From Geobacillus vulcani PSS1 (GTDB lineage Bacteria; Bacillota; Bacilli; Bacillales; Anoxybacillaceae), in NCBI RefSeq assembly GCF_000733845.1, contig NZ_JPOI01000001.1, positions 372,001-436,000 on the forward strand: 64,000 nucleotides of DNA. Reading direction: 5' to 3'. The position numbers and the translations under genes were made by a program. The notes beneath the pieces are model-generated. The model saw only the letters and a program-made list of their open reading frames with translations. It was not told where the DNA came from and did not search any database. Below, piece after piece: positions 35,535-44,004 of the stretch. Position 1 is the first letter of the stretch. Each line of letters opens with the position of its first letter.

Positions 35535-35984
35535 GTGAAAGCGATCGAAGCGTTGTTATGGAGCATTGCTTTGCCTGGATTTGGGCAACTGTTGAACAAA
35601 AAATATATAAAGGGAATTTTGTTTATCGCGTTGGAATTTGTGATTAACACCCAATCCCGATTCAATGAAGCCATCCGCCTCAGCTTTTTGGGACGTACGG
35701 ATGAGGCCGCCCGCATTGTCGATATCGGATGGCTGATGTTTTATCCATGTTTATACTTTTTTGCCATGTGGGATGCGTTTAAAGACGCTGGCGGCGGGCG
35801 AACGCCGTACTCATTTTTGCCGTTTGTCGTCTCCGCCTACTTTGTGACGGTCGGCTTGATGTATTCATCGCACGTGACGATCGACAGCGTGTTGTTAGGG
35901 CCGATTTGGCTGCCGATCTTATGTGTCATCCCCGGGCTTTCCATTGGGTGGCTGCTGCAATTTCTGCTGCTGAAATGGAAATAG
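35535..35984 (+). CDS. hypothetical membrane protein
   Basis: Encodes 149 residues with four likely membrane segments: ALLWSIALPGFGQLLNKKYI near the N-terminus, IVDIGWLMFYPCLYFFAMW, FLPFVVSAYFVTVGLMYSS and PIWLPILCVIPGLSIGWLLQ. The N-terminal GFGQLLNKKYIKGI motif resembles the TM2-like or DUF5683 group of small membrane proteins. No function is known. The start is GTG at 35535 with AAAGGG and AGAAGG in front; spacing is not ideal, so an internal start is possible. It is followed by a bidirectional hairpin shared with yjbE. Confidence 0.7.
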   Translation: MKAIEALLWSIALPGFGQLLNKKYIKGILFIALEFVINTQSRFNEAIRLSFLGRTDEAARIVDIGWLMFYPCLYFFAMWDAFKDAGGGRTPYSFLPFVVSAYFVTVGLMYSSHVTIDSVLLGPIWLPILCVIPGLSIGWLLQFLLLKWK

Positions 35985-36014
35985 CCATCCACTTAGCGAT
36001 GGCTCCCAACACAA

Positions 36015-36047
36015 AAGCCGCCAATTATTCATTGGCGGCTTTCGGTT
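36015..36047. terminator. bidirectional terminator between the membrane-protein gene and yjbE
   Basis: AAAGCCGCCAAT-TATTC-ATTGGCGGCTTT is a perfect 12-bp stem with A and T at the outer ends. It overlaps the last codons of yjbE. Confidence 0.85.
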
Positions 36048-36717
36048 GCGGCTCTTTGGCGCTTTTTCGTTTTCTCATCGCTCCCGCCGCAATGACAACC
36101 ACAACAACGAGCAGCTCAAATCCATACTTCACGACAGGGTTAGCAAAATACGCCTTTAAAAACGGCTCATCGACAATCATTTTCGCCGCCGTCCAGGCGA
36201 GGACTCCAGCTCCGATCGTAATGATGATGGGGAAACGCTCGATCCATTTTAAAATGAGCGTACTGCCCCACACCATGATCGGAACGGAGATGAGCAACCC
36301 GAGAACAACAAGGAGAAAACTTCCATGCGCCGCACCAGCGACCGCCAATACGTTGTCCAGCCCCATCAACGCATCGGCAATAATGATCGTGCGGATCGCC
36401 TCCCATAAACTTCCCCCAGCTTCGACATCGTCGTGGCTCTTTCCCTCGATCAACAGCTTATAGGCAATCCAGACAAGCAACACGCCACCGACAAGCAAGA
36501 GGCCCGGAATTTTCAGCAGCCAGACAACGAAGATCGTCGCCAACGCCCGAATGACAACGGCGCCGACCGTCCCCCAGACAACGGCCTTTTTTTGCTGGTG
36601 TTTAGGTAAGTTGCGGGCCGCAAGTCCGATGACAATCGCATTATCCCCTGCCAACAAAAGATCAATAATGACGATCGACAGCAACGCCGTCCAAAACTCT
36701 GCTGACAACAGATCCAT
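36025..36717 (-). CDS. yjbE: TerC-family metal transporter YjbE (Mn2+ riboswitch controlled)
   Basis: Membrane protein of 230 residues with seven or eight segments and the TerC family marks LLLAGDNAIVIGLAARNLP (first acidic metal site) and IIIADALMGLDNVLAVAGAA (second). TIGRFAM names this group the riboswitch-linked YjbE family; related TerC proteins YkoY and YceF handle manganese export. Here a Mn2+ riboswitch lies upstream of the operon ykvA-yjbE, supporting manganese efflux. The ATG at 36717 has AAAGGGGG upstream. The tail ends in Lys-Pro-rich sequence. Confidence 0.88.
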   Translation of the reverse strand: MDLLSAEFWTALLSIVIIDLLLAGDNAIVIGLAARNLPKHQQKKAVVWGTVGAVVIRALATIFVVWLLKIPGLLLVGGVLLVWIAYKLLIEGKSHDDVEAGGSLWEAIRTIIIADALMGLDNVLAVAGAAHGSFLLVVLGLLISVPIMVWGSTLILKWIERFPIIITIGAGVLAWTAAKMIVDEPFLKAYFANPVVKYGFELLVVVVVIAAGAMRKRKSAKEPQPKAANE

Positions 36718-36731
36718 GGAGGAATCCCCCT

Positions 36732-37004
36732 TTACAGATTATATTTTTCTTTTAATGAAATCGGAGCCATCTTCATGATTTGCTGCAAAATAAATAGGAA
36801 GACGGCCAAATCATCGATCAAACCAAACAACGCCAGCCAATCGGGAATGAGGTCAAGCGGCAGCGCTATATACAAAAGCAGCAAACCGAGGGAAAACAAT
36901 TTTTTTCGCCTTGGCACTTCATGTGAAACGAAAAATTCGAACAAAAACGGAAGAAAGCGCCGGACATGAATGATGAAGCGGAGCCGTTTCCACCATTTGT
37001 GCAT
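36732..37004 (-). CDS. ykvA: YkvA-family (DUF1232) small membrane protein
   Basis: Encodes 90 residues with the DUF1232 core LLLYIALPLDLIPDWLALFGLIDDLAVFLFIL, here described by its marks PLDLIPD and GLIDDLA, and two hydrophobic segments. Function is unknown. The ATG at 37004 has GGAGGGG five bases upstream. It lies directly after a Mn2+ riboswitch and 14 bases before yjbE, so it is the first gene of a manganese-controlled operon; this hints at a role in metal homeostasis. Confidence 0.82.
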   Translation of the reverse strand: MHKWWKRLRFIIHVRRFLPFLFEFFVSHEVPRRKKLFSLGLLLLYIALPLDLIPDWLALFGLIDDLAVFLFILQQIMKMAPISLKEKYNL

Positions 37005-37081
37005 GCCATCCCCTCCACTTTTTGTTCTTTTGAAACCGAACCTATCTTCCTTTACGATTATCTTCCCCCCTTTTGTTTCAT

Positions 37082-37119
37082 GAAATGAAAGAAGGCCCTT
37101 ACCATCCTTGGTAAAGGCC
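37082..37119 (-). terminator. terminator of the Mn2+ riboswitch
   Basis: On the minus strand GGCCTTTACCA-AGGA-TGGTAAGGGCC is followed by TTCTTTCATTTC. It shares the CTTTACC motif with the aptamer's closing arm, so alternative pairing with the aptamer is likely. Confidence 0.8.
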
Positions 37120-37133
37120 TCCATAAATAAAAT

Positions 37134-37250
37134 AGACCTTTACCAACATCGGTAAAGGTCTCGCTAACAACGTCGCCGTTGCCAACAAAGCCGAGGGTGT
37201 GCACCCTGAACTGACGACTTTGCTGTTAAAGCTACTCCCCTTTAACAAAA
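37134..37250 (-). ncRNA. Mn2+ riboswitch (yybP-ykoY family)
   Basis: On the minus strand the transcript carries GTTAAAGGGGAGTAGCTTTA at its 5' side and GCGAGACCTTTACC ... GGTAAAGGTCT at its 3' side, the two hallmarks of the yybP-ykoY aptamer. A middle arm is formed around GGGTGCACACCC. Binding of Mn2+ should act through the following terminator hairpin to raise expression of ykvA and yjbE. Confidence 0.9.
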
Positions 37251-37272
37251 CGATATCGCTTTGTTCAACTTT

Positions 37273-37302
37273 ATCATATTCAATGTTGATACGCCCTGTC
37301 AA
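37273..37302 (-). promoter_or_regulatory. sigma-A promoter of the Mn2+ riboswitch operon
   Basis: On the minus strand TTGACA, an 18-bp spacer and TATGAT lie about 23 bases before the aptamer. Confidence 0.82.
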
Positions 37303-37399
37303 TCCATTTGTGCCGAAGCATCACACAAAAAAGGCGATGTTTCCACGCCGATCAAGAGCCAACATGGTGTTGCACGTTTGACGTCTCCCATTTTTCGCC

Positions 37400-37720
37400 T
37401 TACTGCCCAGCGGTGAATTTCAGCCCTATGATCCCAACGAGGATCAACACTAAAAAGGCGATCCGCGGCGCGTTGACAGGCTCATGTAAAAACAGCATGC
37501 CGATGACGACCGCCCCGAGCGCTCCGATTCCCGTCCATACCGCGTAGGCAGTGCCGATGGGCAATGTTTTGGTGGCCATCGATAAAAAGTAAAAGCTGGC
37601 GACCATCCCTAAAACGGTGACGACAGAAGGCCAAAGGCGAGTAAACCCCGCCGTATATTTCAGCGCAATGGCCCAAACAACTTCAAATACGCCGGCGACA
37701 ACTAAGTATATCCACGCCAT
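37400..37720 (-). CDS. gdx: SMR-family guanidinium exporter (Gdx/SugE type)
   Basis: Four-segment membrane protein of 106 residues in the small multidrug resistance family. Key marks are the essential glutamate in VFEVVWAIALKYTAGF (about residue 13) and LPIGTAYAVWTGIGALGAV, typical of the Gdx/SugE branch rather than EmrE-like multidrug pumps. Members exchange guanidinium for protons as a dual-topology dimer. A guanidine-I riboswitch directly upstream gives strong support for that substrate. The ATG at 37720 has GGAGGAATGG in front. Confidence 0.93.
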   Translation of the reverse strand: MAWIYLVVAGVFEVVWAIALKYTAGFTRLWPSVVTVLGMVASFYFLSMATKTLPIGTAYAVWTGIGALGAVVIGMLFLHEPVNAPRIAFLVLILVGIIGLKFTAGQ

Positions 37721-37740
37721 GTTCCATTCCTCCTTTCGAA

Positions 37741-37786
37741 AAAGAAAAAAGCCGTGAGAAATATCAACATGATACTCCTCCCGGGC
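37741..37786 (-). terminator. terminator of the guanidine riboswitch
   Basis: On the minus strand the 3' end of the aptamer (AAAGCCCGGGAG) can pair with CTCACGGCTTTTTT downstream, ending in TTTTTTCTTTTT. Guanidine binding would hold the AAAGCCCGGGAG part in the aptamer and allow read-through. Confidence 0.8.
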
Positions 37787-37870
37787 TTTTGTCCCTCCGT
37801 GCACGCGGCGATGCCGCGCGTTTTCTCTCGGTCGCAGGCCGGCCGCAAAGCAGCCGCGGAACCCTAGAAA
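37778..37870 (-). ncRNA. guanidine-I riboswitch (ykkC class)
   Basis: On the minus strand the aptamer shows CTAGGGTTCCG near the 5' end, GGCCTGCGACCGAGAGAAAA in the middle and CACGGAGGGACAAAAGCCCG at the 3' end. These are the conserved blocks of ykkC subtype 1, which binds guanidinium and switches on exporters. The downstream gene is the Gdx-type SMR pump. Confidence 0.93.
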
Positions 37871-37985
37871 ACCTGTTTCTTCGTTTTTCCGCTGTTATTG
37901 TACCATGTTTGTGGCCAATCGGCTACTGATTTGACCATCGTGCCGCTGGCATAGCAAGAAAGCAGATGGGACATTCCCACCTGCC

Positions 37986-38276
37986 TCATACGGGATCGTT
38001 ATCCACATCGCTGTACGACTCAATCGCTTGATCGAGCGCCCGATAGGCTTCAGCGAAAGCGTTCGTCGCCGATTCATCTCCCGCCTCGGCAAGCTCCATT
38101 CGCGCATTGCGCGCGTGAGTCACCGCACGGATGACATCCTCAATCATTTGTCGTTTTTCTCCGGCGTTCGCTTTCAACTGTGCAAGCTCATGGAGCGCCC
38201 CGTCCAGGTTTGTCGAGCGCGGTTCGCCAAACGCCTGCTCGAGCTGTTCTTTTACCCGTTGCAACACTTCTTTCAT
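37986..38276 (-). CDS. hypothetical soluble helical protein
   Basis: I do not recognise this 96-residue protein. It is charged and helical (MKEVLQRVKEQLEQAFGEPR, VIRAVTHARNARMELAEAG, AFAEAYRALDQAIESYSDV), without cysteines or membrane segments, so a small coiled or helical-bundle protein is likely. The ATG at 38276 is preferred with AAAGGATGGG in front; a GTG seven codons earlier is possible. It stands alone between the guanidine riboswitch and spoVR, both on the same strand. Confidence 0.6.
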   Translation of the reverse strand: MKEVLQRVKEQLEQAFGEPRSTNLDGALHELAQLKANAGEKRQMIEDVIRAVTHARNARMELAEAGDESATNAFAEAYRALDQAIESYSDVDNDPV

Positions 38277-38542
38277 GATCACCCATCCTTTCTTCACGTC
38301 TTGTCATCCGCTAGTGTGGGCGATTGGCGGCAAACTATGCATTGCTAAGACGCTGGCATTGTGTTTATTCATTTACGTGCACATCTCTCCAACCAGCCCA
38401 AAACGCGGCGATGATCGACAGGGCGACGATGATCGCCGCCGCACATGACCCAAAAGCTTGCCTCCCCTTTCCGTCCCGTATTCCTTTGATGGACCCTTTA
38501 TGGCGGCAAACAAAAAAAGCAGGATGTCCCTGCCTTTCGTCA

Positions 38543-39964
38543 TCACAAATATTTTCGATGCACCGTCTTCCCGTCATACGTAAACAACATCGGCTTTTCC
38601 TCGACGACCGTCTCCATATGGACCGGACGGCCCCACAACTGATAAATGTATGGGAGCACTTTTTCTAAATACTTCAGATCGAGTTCAATCCCTTCATACC
38701 AATGTTTTAAATACAACTCTCCGTTGCGCATATAATCGCCGTCATTGACCGTGATATACGGGAATCCGCCGTTGACCCGCATGCTGACGAGTTGGTCGCG
38801 GATATGCTCCCAGTTTTTGTCGACGATTTTATATTCTTTTCCTTGTTTCTGGAACAAATACATATCTTCGCGCATGACGAGCTCTTTCGTCAAATAGTTG
38901 CGCAGAAACGAAATGTCCGACTCCAGTTCGCGAACTTCAAAAATTTTCGCCCGCCCCGACCCCGGCTTGACGCCGTATTTTTTCATCTCTTCGGTCGGGT
39001 TGTTCCAACGCTCTTCAATGTCTTCGAAAATTTTCAACCCCAAATAGTAGGGGTTAATGCCCGTGCGCGACGGCTGCACGACGTTGGCGTTCAGTTTCGC
39101 AAATTCAATCGCCTCATCGCTCGTCAAGTCCATCTCTCGCAAAATGCGCTGATGCCAATACGTCGCCCAGCCTTCGTTCATGATTTTCGTCTCGAGTTGG
39201 GGCCAAAAATAAAGCATTTCCTCACGCATCATCGTTAAAATGTCGCGCTGCCAGTCCTCAAGCTCACGGCTGTATTCTTCAATGAACAACAGCACATCTT
39301 TTTCCGGCTGCGGCGGGAATTTGCGCCGTTTTTTTCGCGGCGGCGTTTTCAGCTTGTTTCGCTCGTCGAGCGACCATAAATCATCGTACGGCGTCGATGT
39401 TTTCGGAGGCTCTTCCTCTTCGTACACTTCCGTATCTTCCCACGTCCATGACAGCTTCGGCCGCAGGAGCGAGGGGTCGATATGCTCTTGAATAGCCAAA
39501 ACAGCATCCAAAAATTTTTCCACTTCCAATTTTCCGTATTGATGTTCATAATGCTTGATCCGCTCTGCTGTTGCCGCCATGCTTTCCACCATATCGCGCT
39601 TCGTGTTGCTGAAGCGGACGTTGTTTTTGAAAAAGTCGCTGTGCGCCAACACATGGGCGACGATCAGTTTATTTTGGATCAGCGTATTCGTATCAAGCAA
39701 AAATGCGTAGCAAGGATCCGAATTGATGACGAGTTCGTAAATTTTGCTTAGCCCTAAATCATAATGGAGCTTCATTTTGTAAAACTGTTTCCCAAAGCTC
39801 CAGTGGGAAAATCGCGTCGGCATTCCATAGGCGCCAAACGTATAAAGAATGTCCGCCGGGCAAATTTCATAACGCATTGGATAAAAATCAAGGCCAAATC
39901 CTTCCGCAATTTCCGTAATCTCCGCAATGGCCCGTTCCAGCTCTTTCAGCTCGTCCTGCCGCAT
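38543..39964 (-). CDS. spoVR: SpoVR, stage V sporulation protein R
   Basis: Soluble protein of 473 residues of the SpoVR/YcgB family. Diagnostic sections are [20 protein letters not shown] near residue 40, [14 protein letters not shown], and the histidine-rich [14 protein letters not shown] near residue 265. In B. subtilis it is needed for normal spore cortex formation and is made in the mother cell. YcgB partners the YeaG/YeaH pair in E. coli, the homologues of PrkA and YhbH found at 57-60 kb. The ATG at 39964 follows GGGGGG by six bases. A sigma-E-like promoter lies just upstream. Confidence 0.95.
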   Translation of the reverse strand: MRQDELKELERAIAEITEIAEGFGLDFYPMRYEICPADILYTFGAYGMPTRFSHWSFGKQFYKMKLHYDLGLSKIYELVINSDPCYAFLLDTNTLIQNKLIVAHVLAHSDFFKNNVRFSNTKRDMVESMAATAERIKHYEHQYGKLEVEKFLDAVLAIQEHIDPSLLRPKLSWTWEDTEVYEEEEPPKTSTPYDDLWSLDERNKLKTPPRKKRRKFPPQPEKDVLLFIEEYSRELEDWQRDILTMMREEMLYFWPQLETKIMNEGWATYWHQRILREMDLTSDEAIEFAKLNANVVQPSRTGINPYYLGLKIFEDIEERWNNPTEEMKKYGVKPGSGRAKIFEVRELESDISFLRNYLTKELVMREDMYLFQKQGKEYKIVDKNWEHIRDQLVSMRVNGGFPYITVNDGDYMRNGELYLKHWYEGIELDLKYLEKVLPYIYQLWGRPVHMETVVEEKPMLFTYDGKTVHRKYL

Positions 39965-39992
39965 CACAATCCCCCCTTTTCTCCTTTATCAC

Positions 39993-40021
39993 AATGTATG
40001 AGGGAAAGGACATTTTGATAC
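39993..40021 (-). promoter_or_regulatory. possible sigma-E promoter of spoVR
   Basis: On the minus strand GTATCAAA, a 13-bp spacer and CATACATT resemble the sigma-E consensus; the -10 is good, the -35 is partial. It ends about 30 bases before the start codon. Confidence 0.5.
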
Positions 40022-40134
40022 GTTCAATCACCGACGCTTTCCCATCTTGCGTCGCCTCCCATTTCCATTCGGCGTTGAATGGATTATAATGATAATGATT
40101 TGGACACGACATCGCAGCAAAGCGTGGTGATCAT

Positions 40135-40740
40135 TTGCAACATTATTTGCATCATCTTATCGAACACTTCGGCTACATCGGCATTATGGTCGCGCTGATG
40201 CTTGGCATCATCGGGCTGCCGATTCCGGACGAACTGCTGTTGACCTATGCCGGCTATCGCATCTCAACCGGCGCTTTTTCGTATCCACTCGCCTTTCTTG
40301 CGTGCTGGATCGGCGCCATAGCGGGCATTTCGCTTAGCTACGTTCTCGGGATTACGCTCGGGCTGCCGTTTTTGCATAAATTCGGTCCCAAGCTCCATCT
40401 TACGGAGAAGCGGCTCGAGCAAACGAAAGCGCTGTTTGCGAAACTCGGCCCAGCGGTATTGTTCATTTGCTATTTCATCCCCGGCGTTCGGCATCTCGCC
40501 GCCTTTTGGGCCGGCATGAACGCCTACAGTTGGAGAAAATTTGCTTTGTTCGCTTACAGCGGGGCCATGATGTGGGTCGCTGTCTTTTTGACGATCGGCG
40601 CCTATTTCGAAAGCCGCTGGATGGCCGTCAAGCAGTACATCCATGCCTACCGCCCATTCTTATTTCCTGCCTTTCTAGCCGTTCTCAGTTTCGCCATCTT
40701 CTATTGGTACATCCAACAAAAACGAAAAACACCGGAATAA
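40135..40740 (+). CDS. DedA/SNARE-associated membrane protein
   Basis: Membrane protein of 201 residues of the DedA (VTT) family, now linked to flipping of undecaprenyl phosphate or other lipids. The signature GLPIPDELLLTYAGYR occurs near residue 25, and the re-entrant region has FIPGVRHLAAFWAGMNAYSW with the conserved Arg-His. About five membrane segments follow. The start is TTG at 40135 with AAGCGTGGTGATC in front; GTG codons nearby are out of frame. Which B. subtilis member it matches is uncertain. Confidence 0.83.
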   Translation: MQHYLHHLIEHFGYIGIMVALMLGIIGLPIPDELLLTYAGYRISTGAFSYPLAFLACWIGAIAGISLSYVLGITLGLPFLHKFGPKLHLTEKRLEQTKALFAKLGPAVLFICYFIPGVRHLAAFWAGMNAYSWRKFALFAYSGAMMWVAVFLTIGAYFESRWMAVKQYIHAYRPFLFPAFLAVLSFAIFYWYIQQKRKTPE

Positions 40741-40757
40741 TCACCGGTGTTTTTTAT
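40725..40757. terminator. terminator after the dedA-like gene
   Basis: AACACCGG-AATAAT-CACCGGTGTT followed by TTTTATTTC; the hairpin includes the gene's stop codon. It also faces the convergent gene at 40762. Confidence 0.85.
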
Positions 40758-40761
40758 TTCG

Positions 40762-41013
40762 TTACGTGCGCCATACATTCTCGCGCGGGCCGCGATGGTA
40801 CGTTTCCGTCAGCAATCCCATAAACAAGCCGAATCCAAATATCACCATCGACGCCCCCATAATTCCCAAGCTGACGATCGTCAAGAAAAAGTCTTTGTTG
40901 TAAGCGTTTGCGATAAAACTAAGCAAAAACAGTGCAACTCCGACAATCAATCCCACTGACGCCATCCATTTGCACATGTTGATCATTTCTTGCCCTTCAT
41001 GCCGTTTGTTCAT
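40762..41013 (-). CDS. hypothetical two-segment membrane protein
   Basis: Encodes 83 residues with two membrane helices (ASVGLIVGVALFLLSFIANA and IVSLGIMGASMVIFGFGLFM) joined by a short YNKDFF turn. I recognise no family. AAGGGG is followed by two ATG codons and then by the ATG at 41013, which has the best spacing; a start three codons earlier is possible. Convergent with the dedA-like gene, sharing its terminator. Confidence 0.6.
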   Translation of the reverse strand: MNKRHEGQEMINMCKWMASVGLIVGVALFLLSFIANAYNKDFFLTIVSLGIMGASMVIFGFGLFMGLLTETYHRGPRENVWRT

Positions 41014-41199
41014 TCTCATCATCCCCTTATTTTGAGGATACTATCCTTGTCACAAAATTGCAACATTTATTTTTCCTTTTTCGCTTTCCTTTCGGTTATA
41101 ATTTATATTTTGCCTTCTGTCGCAACATTTACAGGGCAACAAAACGCCCTGCCGTCATACACTAACAGTGACTCCTTCTCGATAAAGGAGGCATGCCGC

Positions 41200-41457
41200 T
41201 TGAACACCGTCGACTATGATAAGGCGCTCTATTACACGCATCGCTCCGAATGGGACAATTTGCTCATTTTAATGGTGCGTACACCTGATGATATTTTATC
41301 GAAAAAAATTGAAAAATTTCTCCACGCTTACAATTTTGAGCACGACTACTCCGTCATTCAGGAACGGCTGCACGCTTTGCTGCGCTACATCGATCATGCG
41401 CTGGAAGTGAGCGAACAAAAAATGGGAGTCGAGCAGTACGTGCAGTTTTACTCGTAA
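41200..41457 (+). CDS. yhdB: YhdB-like conserved protein
   Basis: Encodes 85 residues beginning LNTVDYDKALYYTHRSEWDN, similar to my recollection of B. subtilis YhdB. It is soluble and helical with no cysteine. Function is unknown. The start is TTG at 41200, with a strong AAAGGAGG eight bases upstream; a nearby ATG is out of frame. A hairpin after the stop is shared with the convergent pgcA. Confidence 0.72.
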   Translation: MNTVDYDKALYYTHRSEWDNLLILMVRTPDDILSKKIEKFLHAYNFEHDYSVIQERLHALLRYIDHALEVSEQKMGVEQYVQFYS

Positions 41458-41463
41458 AATAAA

Positions 41464-41492
41464 CGGGGAATTGGCATCATCCAATTCCCCGC
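41464..41492 (-). terminator. terminator between yhdB and pgcA
   Basis: CGGGGAATTGG-CATCAT-CCAATTCCCCG is a perfect 11-bp stem. On the minus strand it is followed by TTTATTTTA, so it mainly terminates pgcA. Confidence 0.8.
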
Positions 41493-41504
41493 AGATTGTG
41501 CTGA

Positions 41505-43262
41505 TCATTGCGCATAAGAAGGCGAAACGGTACTGAGCACGTCCTGAACGCGTTGCATGACGGCGTCTGCTAAGCGCGCTAGTCTTTCTTCGCTGTCCTC
41601 CAGCGACGTCCCTTTGACGCCGAAATACACCTTTATTTTCGGCTCCGTCCCTGATGGACGCAGACAAAACCACGAGCCATCCTCCAAGATATACTTGAGC
41701 ACATTGGATGCTGGCAAATCAATGGCCGTTTTTTCGCCGGTCAACGTGTTCGTCCGCTCTTTCGTTTTGTAATCCTCAATCACCGTCACCTTTTTCCCCG
41801 CGGCCTCCACCGGCGGCTGTTGACGGAACGAGGTTAAAATCGCGGCAATCGCCTCTGCTCCTTCCTTGCCTTTCAGTGTGAGCGATCGTTGTCCCTCGCG
41901 GTAATAGCCGTACTGGTCAAACAATTGCAAGAGCGCCTCATACAGCGATCGCCCTTGCTTTTTATAAAACGCGCACACTTCCGCCGCGAGGACAGCCGCC
42001 TGCACGGCATCTTTGTCGCGGACAAAATCGCCGATCAAATACCCATAGCTTTCCTCATATCCGAACTGGAACGCATATTGCCCTGTTTGCTCATATTCCT
42101 TGATTTTTTCGCCAATGAATTTGAATCCCGTCAGCATATCGATCGTCTCCAAGCCGAACGAGGCGGCAATCGCCCGCCCGAACTCGGACGTGACAATCGT
42201 CTTTAAGACGACCCCATTGGGTGGAAGCAAGCCCTTTTCCTTGCGCTGCGACAATAAATAATGAAGCAGCAACGCGCCCGTTTGGTTGCCGGTTAAAACG
42301 ATGTACTTCCCGCTCCCATTTTTTACCGCAATACCGAGCCGGTCAGCGTCCGGATCGGTGGCGATGAGCAGATCGGCGTTCACTTGTTCGCCAAGCTCCA
42401 TCGCCATGGCAAACGCCGCATGCTCTTCCGGATTGGGCGAAGCGACAGTTGAAAAGTTCGGATCCGGCCGCTCCTGCTCTTTGACAACAAAGACGTTTTG
42501 GTAGCCGAGTTCAGCGAGGGCGCGGCGCACCGGTTTGTTTGACGTGCCGTGAAGCGGCGTAAACACAATGTTGATCGCCGTTTCCCTTGCGAGCTCTGGA
42601 TGAATGGAAATCGTTTTGACCGCATGGATATAAGCATCATCGACTTCGCTTCCGATGATGCGAATAAGACCTTTTTCTCTTAACGTTTTCTCATCTTCCA
42701 CATGAATGGCGAGCTCGTTTTCGACTTCATTGACATAGCGGATCACTTGGTCGGCGACAGCAGGGGGCAGCTGTCCCCCGTCCTCTCCATACACTTTATA
42801 GCCGTTATATTCCGGCGGATTATGGCTGGCGGTGATGACAATGCCGGCAAACGCCCGCAAATAGCGAACAGCAAACGACAGTTCCGGCGTCGGGCGCAAT
42901 TCATCAAACACGTATGTTTGAATGCCGTTCGTGGCCAACGTTTTCGCCGCCTCCATCGCAAATTCCGGCGATTGATGCCTCGAGTCGTAGGCGATGACGA
43001 CCCCGCGCCGCTTCGCCTCATCACCAAACGATCGTATGTATCGCGCCAATCCTTCCGACGCTTTGCGAACAGTATAAATGTTCATTCGGTTCGTTCCCGG
43101 GCCGATCTCGCCGCGCATGCCGCCGGTGCCAAATTCGAGATTTTTGTAAAAGCAATCCTCCAGCCATCGTTCATCATCGCGGCGTTGTTCCAGCATCCGT
43201 TTCAATTCCGGATCGAGCTGCGGCTCACGCAGCCATTGTTCATATTTTTGTCTCCATTCCAT
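41505..43262 (-). CDS. pgcA: phosphoglucomutase PgcA
   Basis: Protein of 585 residues of the alpha-D-phosphohexomutase family. It interconverts glucose-6-phosphate and glucose-1-phosphate for UDP-glucose, teichoic acid and glycolipid synthesis. The active-site phosphoserine is in [20 protein letters not shown], the metal loop is [16 protein letters not shown], the sugar-binding loop is [12 protein letters not shown] and the phosphate-binding C-terminus is [16 protein letters not shown]. The ATG at 43262 has AAGGGGG in front and removes an unlikely 23-residue extension. Ends at a shared terminator. Confidence 0.93.
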   Translation of the reverse strand: MEWRQKYEQWLREPQLDPELKRMLEQRRDDERWLEDCFYKNLEFGTGGMRGEIGPGTNRMNIYTVRKASEGLARYIRSFGDEAKRRGVVIAYDSRHQSPEFAMEAAKTLATNGIQTYVFDELRPTPELSFAVRYLRAFAGIVITASHNPPEYNGYKVYGEDGGQLPPAVADQVIRYVNEVENELAIHVEDEKTLREKGLIRIIGSEVDDAYIHAVKTISIHPELARETAINIVFTPLHGTSNKPVRRALAELGYQNVFVVKEQERPDPNFSTVASPNPEEHAAFAMAMELGEQVNADLLIATDPDADRLGIAVKNGSGKYIVLTGNQTGALLLHYLLSQRKEKGLLPPNGVVLKTIVTSEFGRAIAASFGLETIDMLTGFKFIGEKIKEYEQTGQYAFQFGYEESYGYLIGDFVRDKDAVQAAVLAAEVCAFYKKQGRSLYEALLQLFDQYGYYREGQRSLTLKGKEGAEAIAAILTSFRQQPPVEAAGKKVTVIEDYKTKERTNTLTGEKTAIDLPASNVLKYILEDGSWFCLRPSGTEPKIKVYFGVKGTSLEDSEERLARLADAVMQRVQDVLSTVSPSYAQ

Positions 43263-43334
43263 GGCTGTTCCCCCTTGCTTTTCATCTTCCCTGTTTATGT
43301 ATTCGCTCCCATCATACAATATACCTGCCAAAAG

Positions 43335-43373
43335 AAAAAGGATGTCCGGGAAAAGATGGACATCCTTTTTCTT
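43335..43373. terminator. hairpin between pgcA and yhcV
   Basis: AAAAAGGATGTCC ... GGACATCCTTTTT is a long perfect stem with A and T flanks, immediately after the yhcV stop on the minus strand. Confidence 0.85.
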
Positions 43374-43376
43374 CCA

Positions 43377-43823
43377 TTACCCTTGCGGCTGCGAAGGCTC
43401 AGAAATGTTTGTCAACGCTTGTTCAGCCGCTTCGTTTGATGCGCTGTTCGTCGCAATATCGCCTAGCGCAACAATGCCTTGAAGCTGGTTGTTTTCCACG
43501 ATCGGCAAACGGCGAACTTGATGTTGGGCCATGACATTCGCGGCTTCCTGTACGCTCATATTCGGCGTACCGGTGACGACTTGGTTCGTCATGACCTCTG
43601 CTACTTTGACGGTCGACGGGTCTTTTCCTTGGGACGAAACACGCAACGTAATATCGCGGTCCGTAATCATCCCTTTGACTTGCCCGTTTTCCACAACCGG
43701 AAGCGCACCAATATTTTTTTGGCTCATGATTTGCGCTGCTTCTTGCACCGTTTGGTTCGGCGAAATCGTTGCGACGTTTTTCGTCATAATGTCCTGCACT
43801 TTGTTTCCGCTGTTGTTCGTCAA
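43377..43823 (-). CDS. yhcV: CBS-domain pair protein YhcV
   Basis: Protein of 148 residues made of two CBS domains: KVQDIMTKNVATISPNQTVQ to MITDRDITLRVSS, and KVAEVMTNQVVTGTPNMSVQ to GIVALGDIATNSAS. Such Bateman modules bind adenine nucleotides or similar ligands and sense energy state. The acidic, Gln/Asn-rich tail is variable. The start is TTG at 43823 with GGGGAGG in front. It belongs to the yhcT-yhcU-yhcV neighbourhood, here interrupted by bdbC and a tnpB relic. Confidence 0.88.
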   Translation of the reverse strand: MTNNSGNKVQDIMTKNVATISPNQTVQEAAQIMSQKNIGALPVVENGQVKGMITDRDITLRVSSQGKDPSTVKVAEVMTNQVVTGTPNMSVQEAANVMAQHQVRRLPIVENNQLQGIVALGDIATNSASNEAAEQALTNISEPSQPQG

Positions 43824-44004
43824 TGTGATCCTCCCCTTTCACCGATTAGTATGGCTCGTTTGTTGAGCGATATAGATAGAAAATGTTGTTTTCTTTCCTG
43901 CCCTTTGCCGGTTATGAATGGACGCGCCGTTTCCCATCCCTTATAATGAAGCTGAACAGTGTAAGATCGGGCAACGGTGTCTGCAACGGAAGAAGGGGAG
44001 AAGA

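Noticed and set aside
38365..38470. Minus-strand hydrophobic frame (SCAAAIIVALSIIAAFWAG) before spoVR's 3' end
   Set aside because: It looks like a membrane helix but has no start codon near the GGGGAGG site in that frame, so it is not called.
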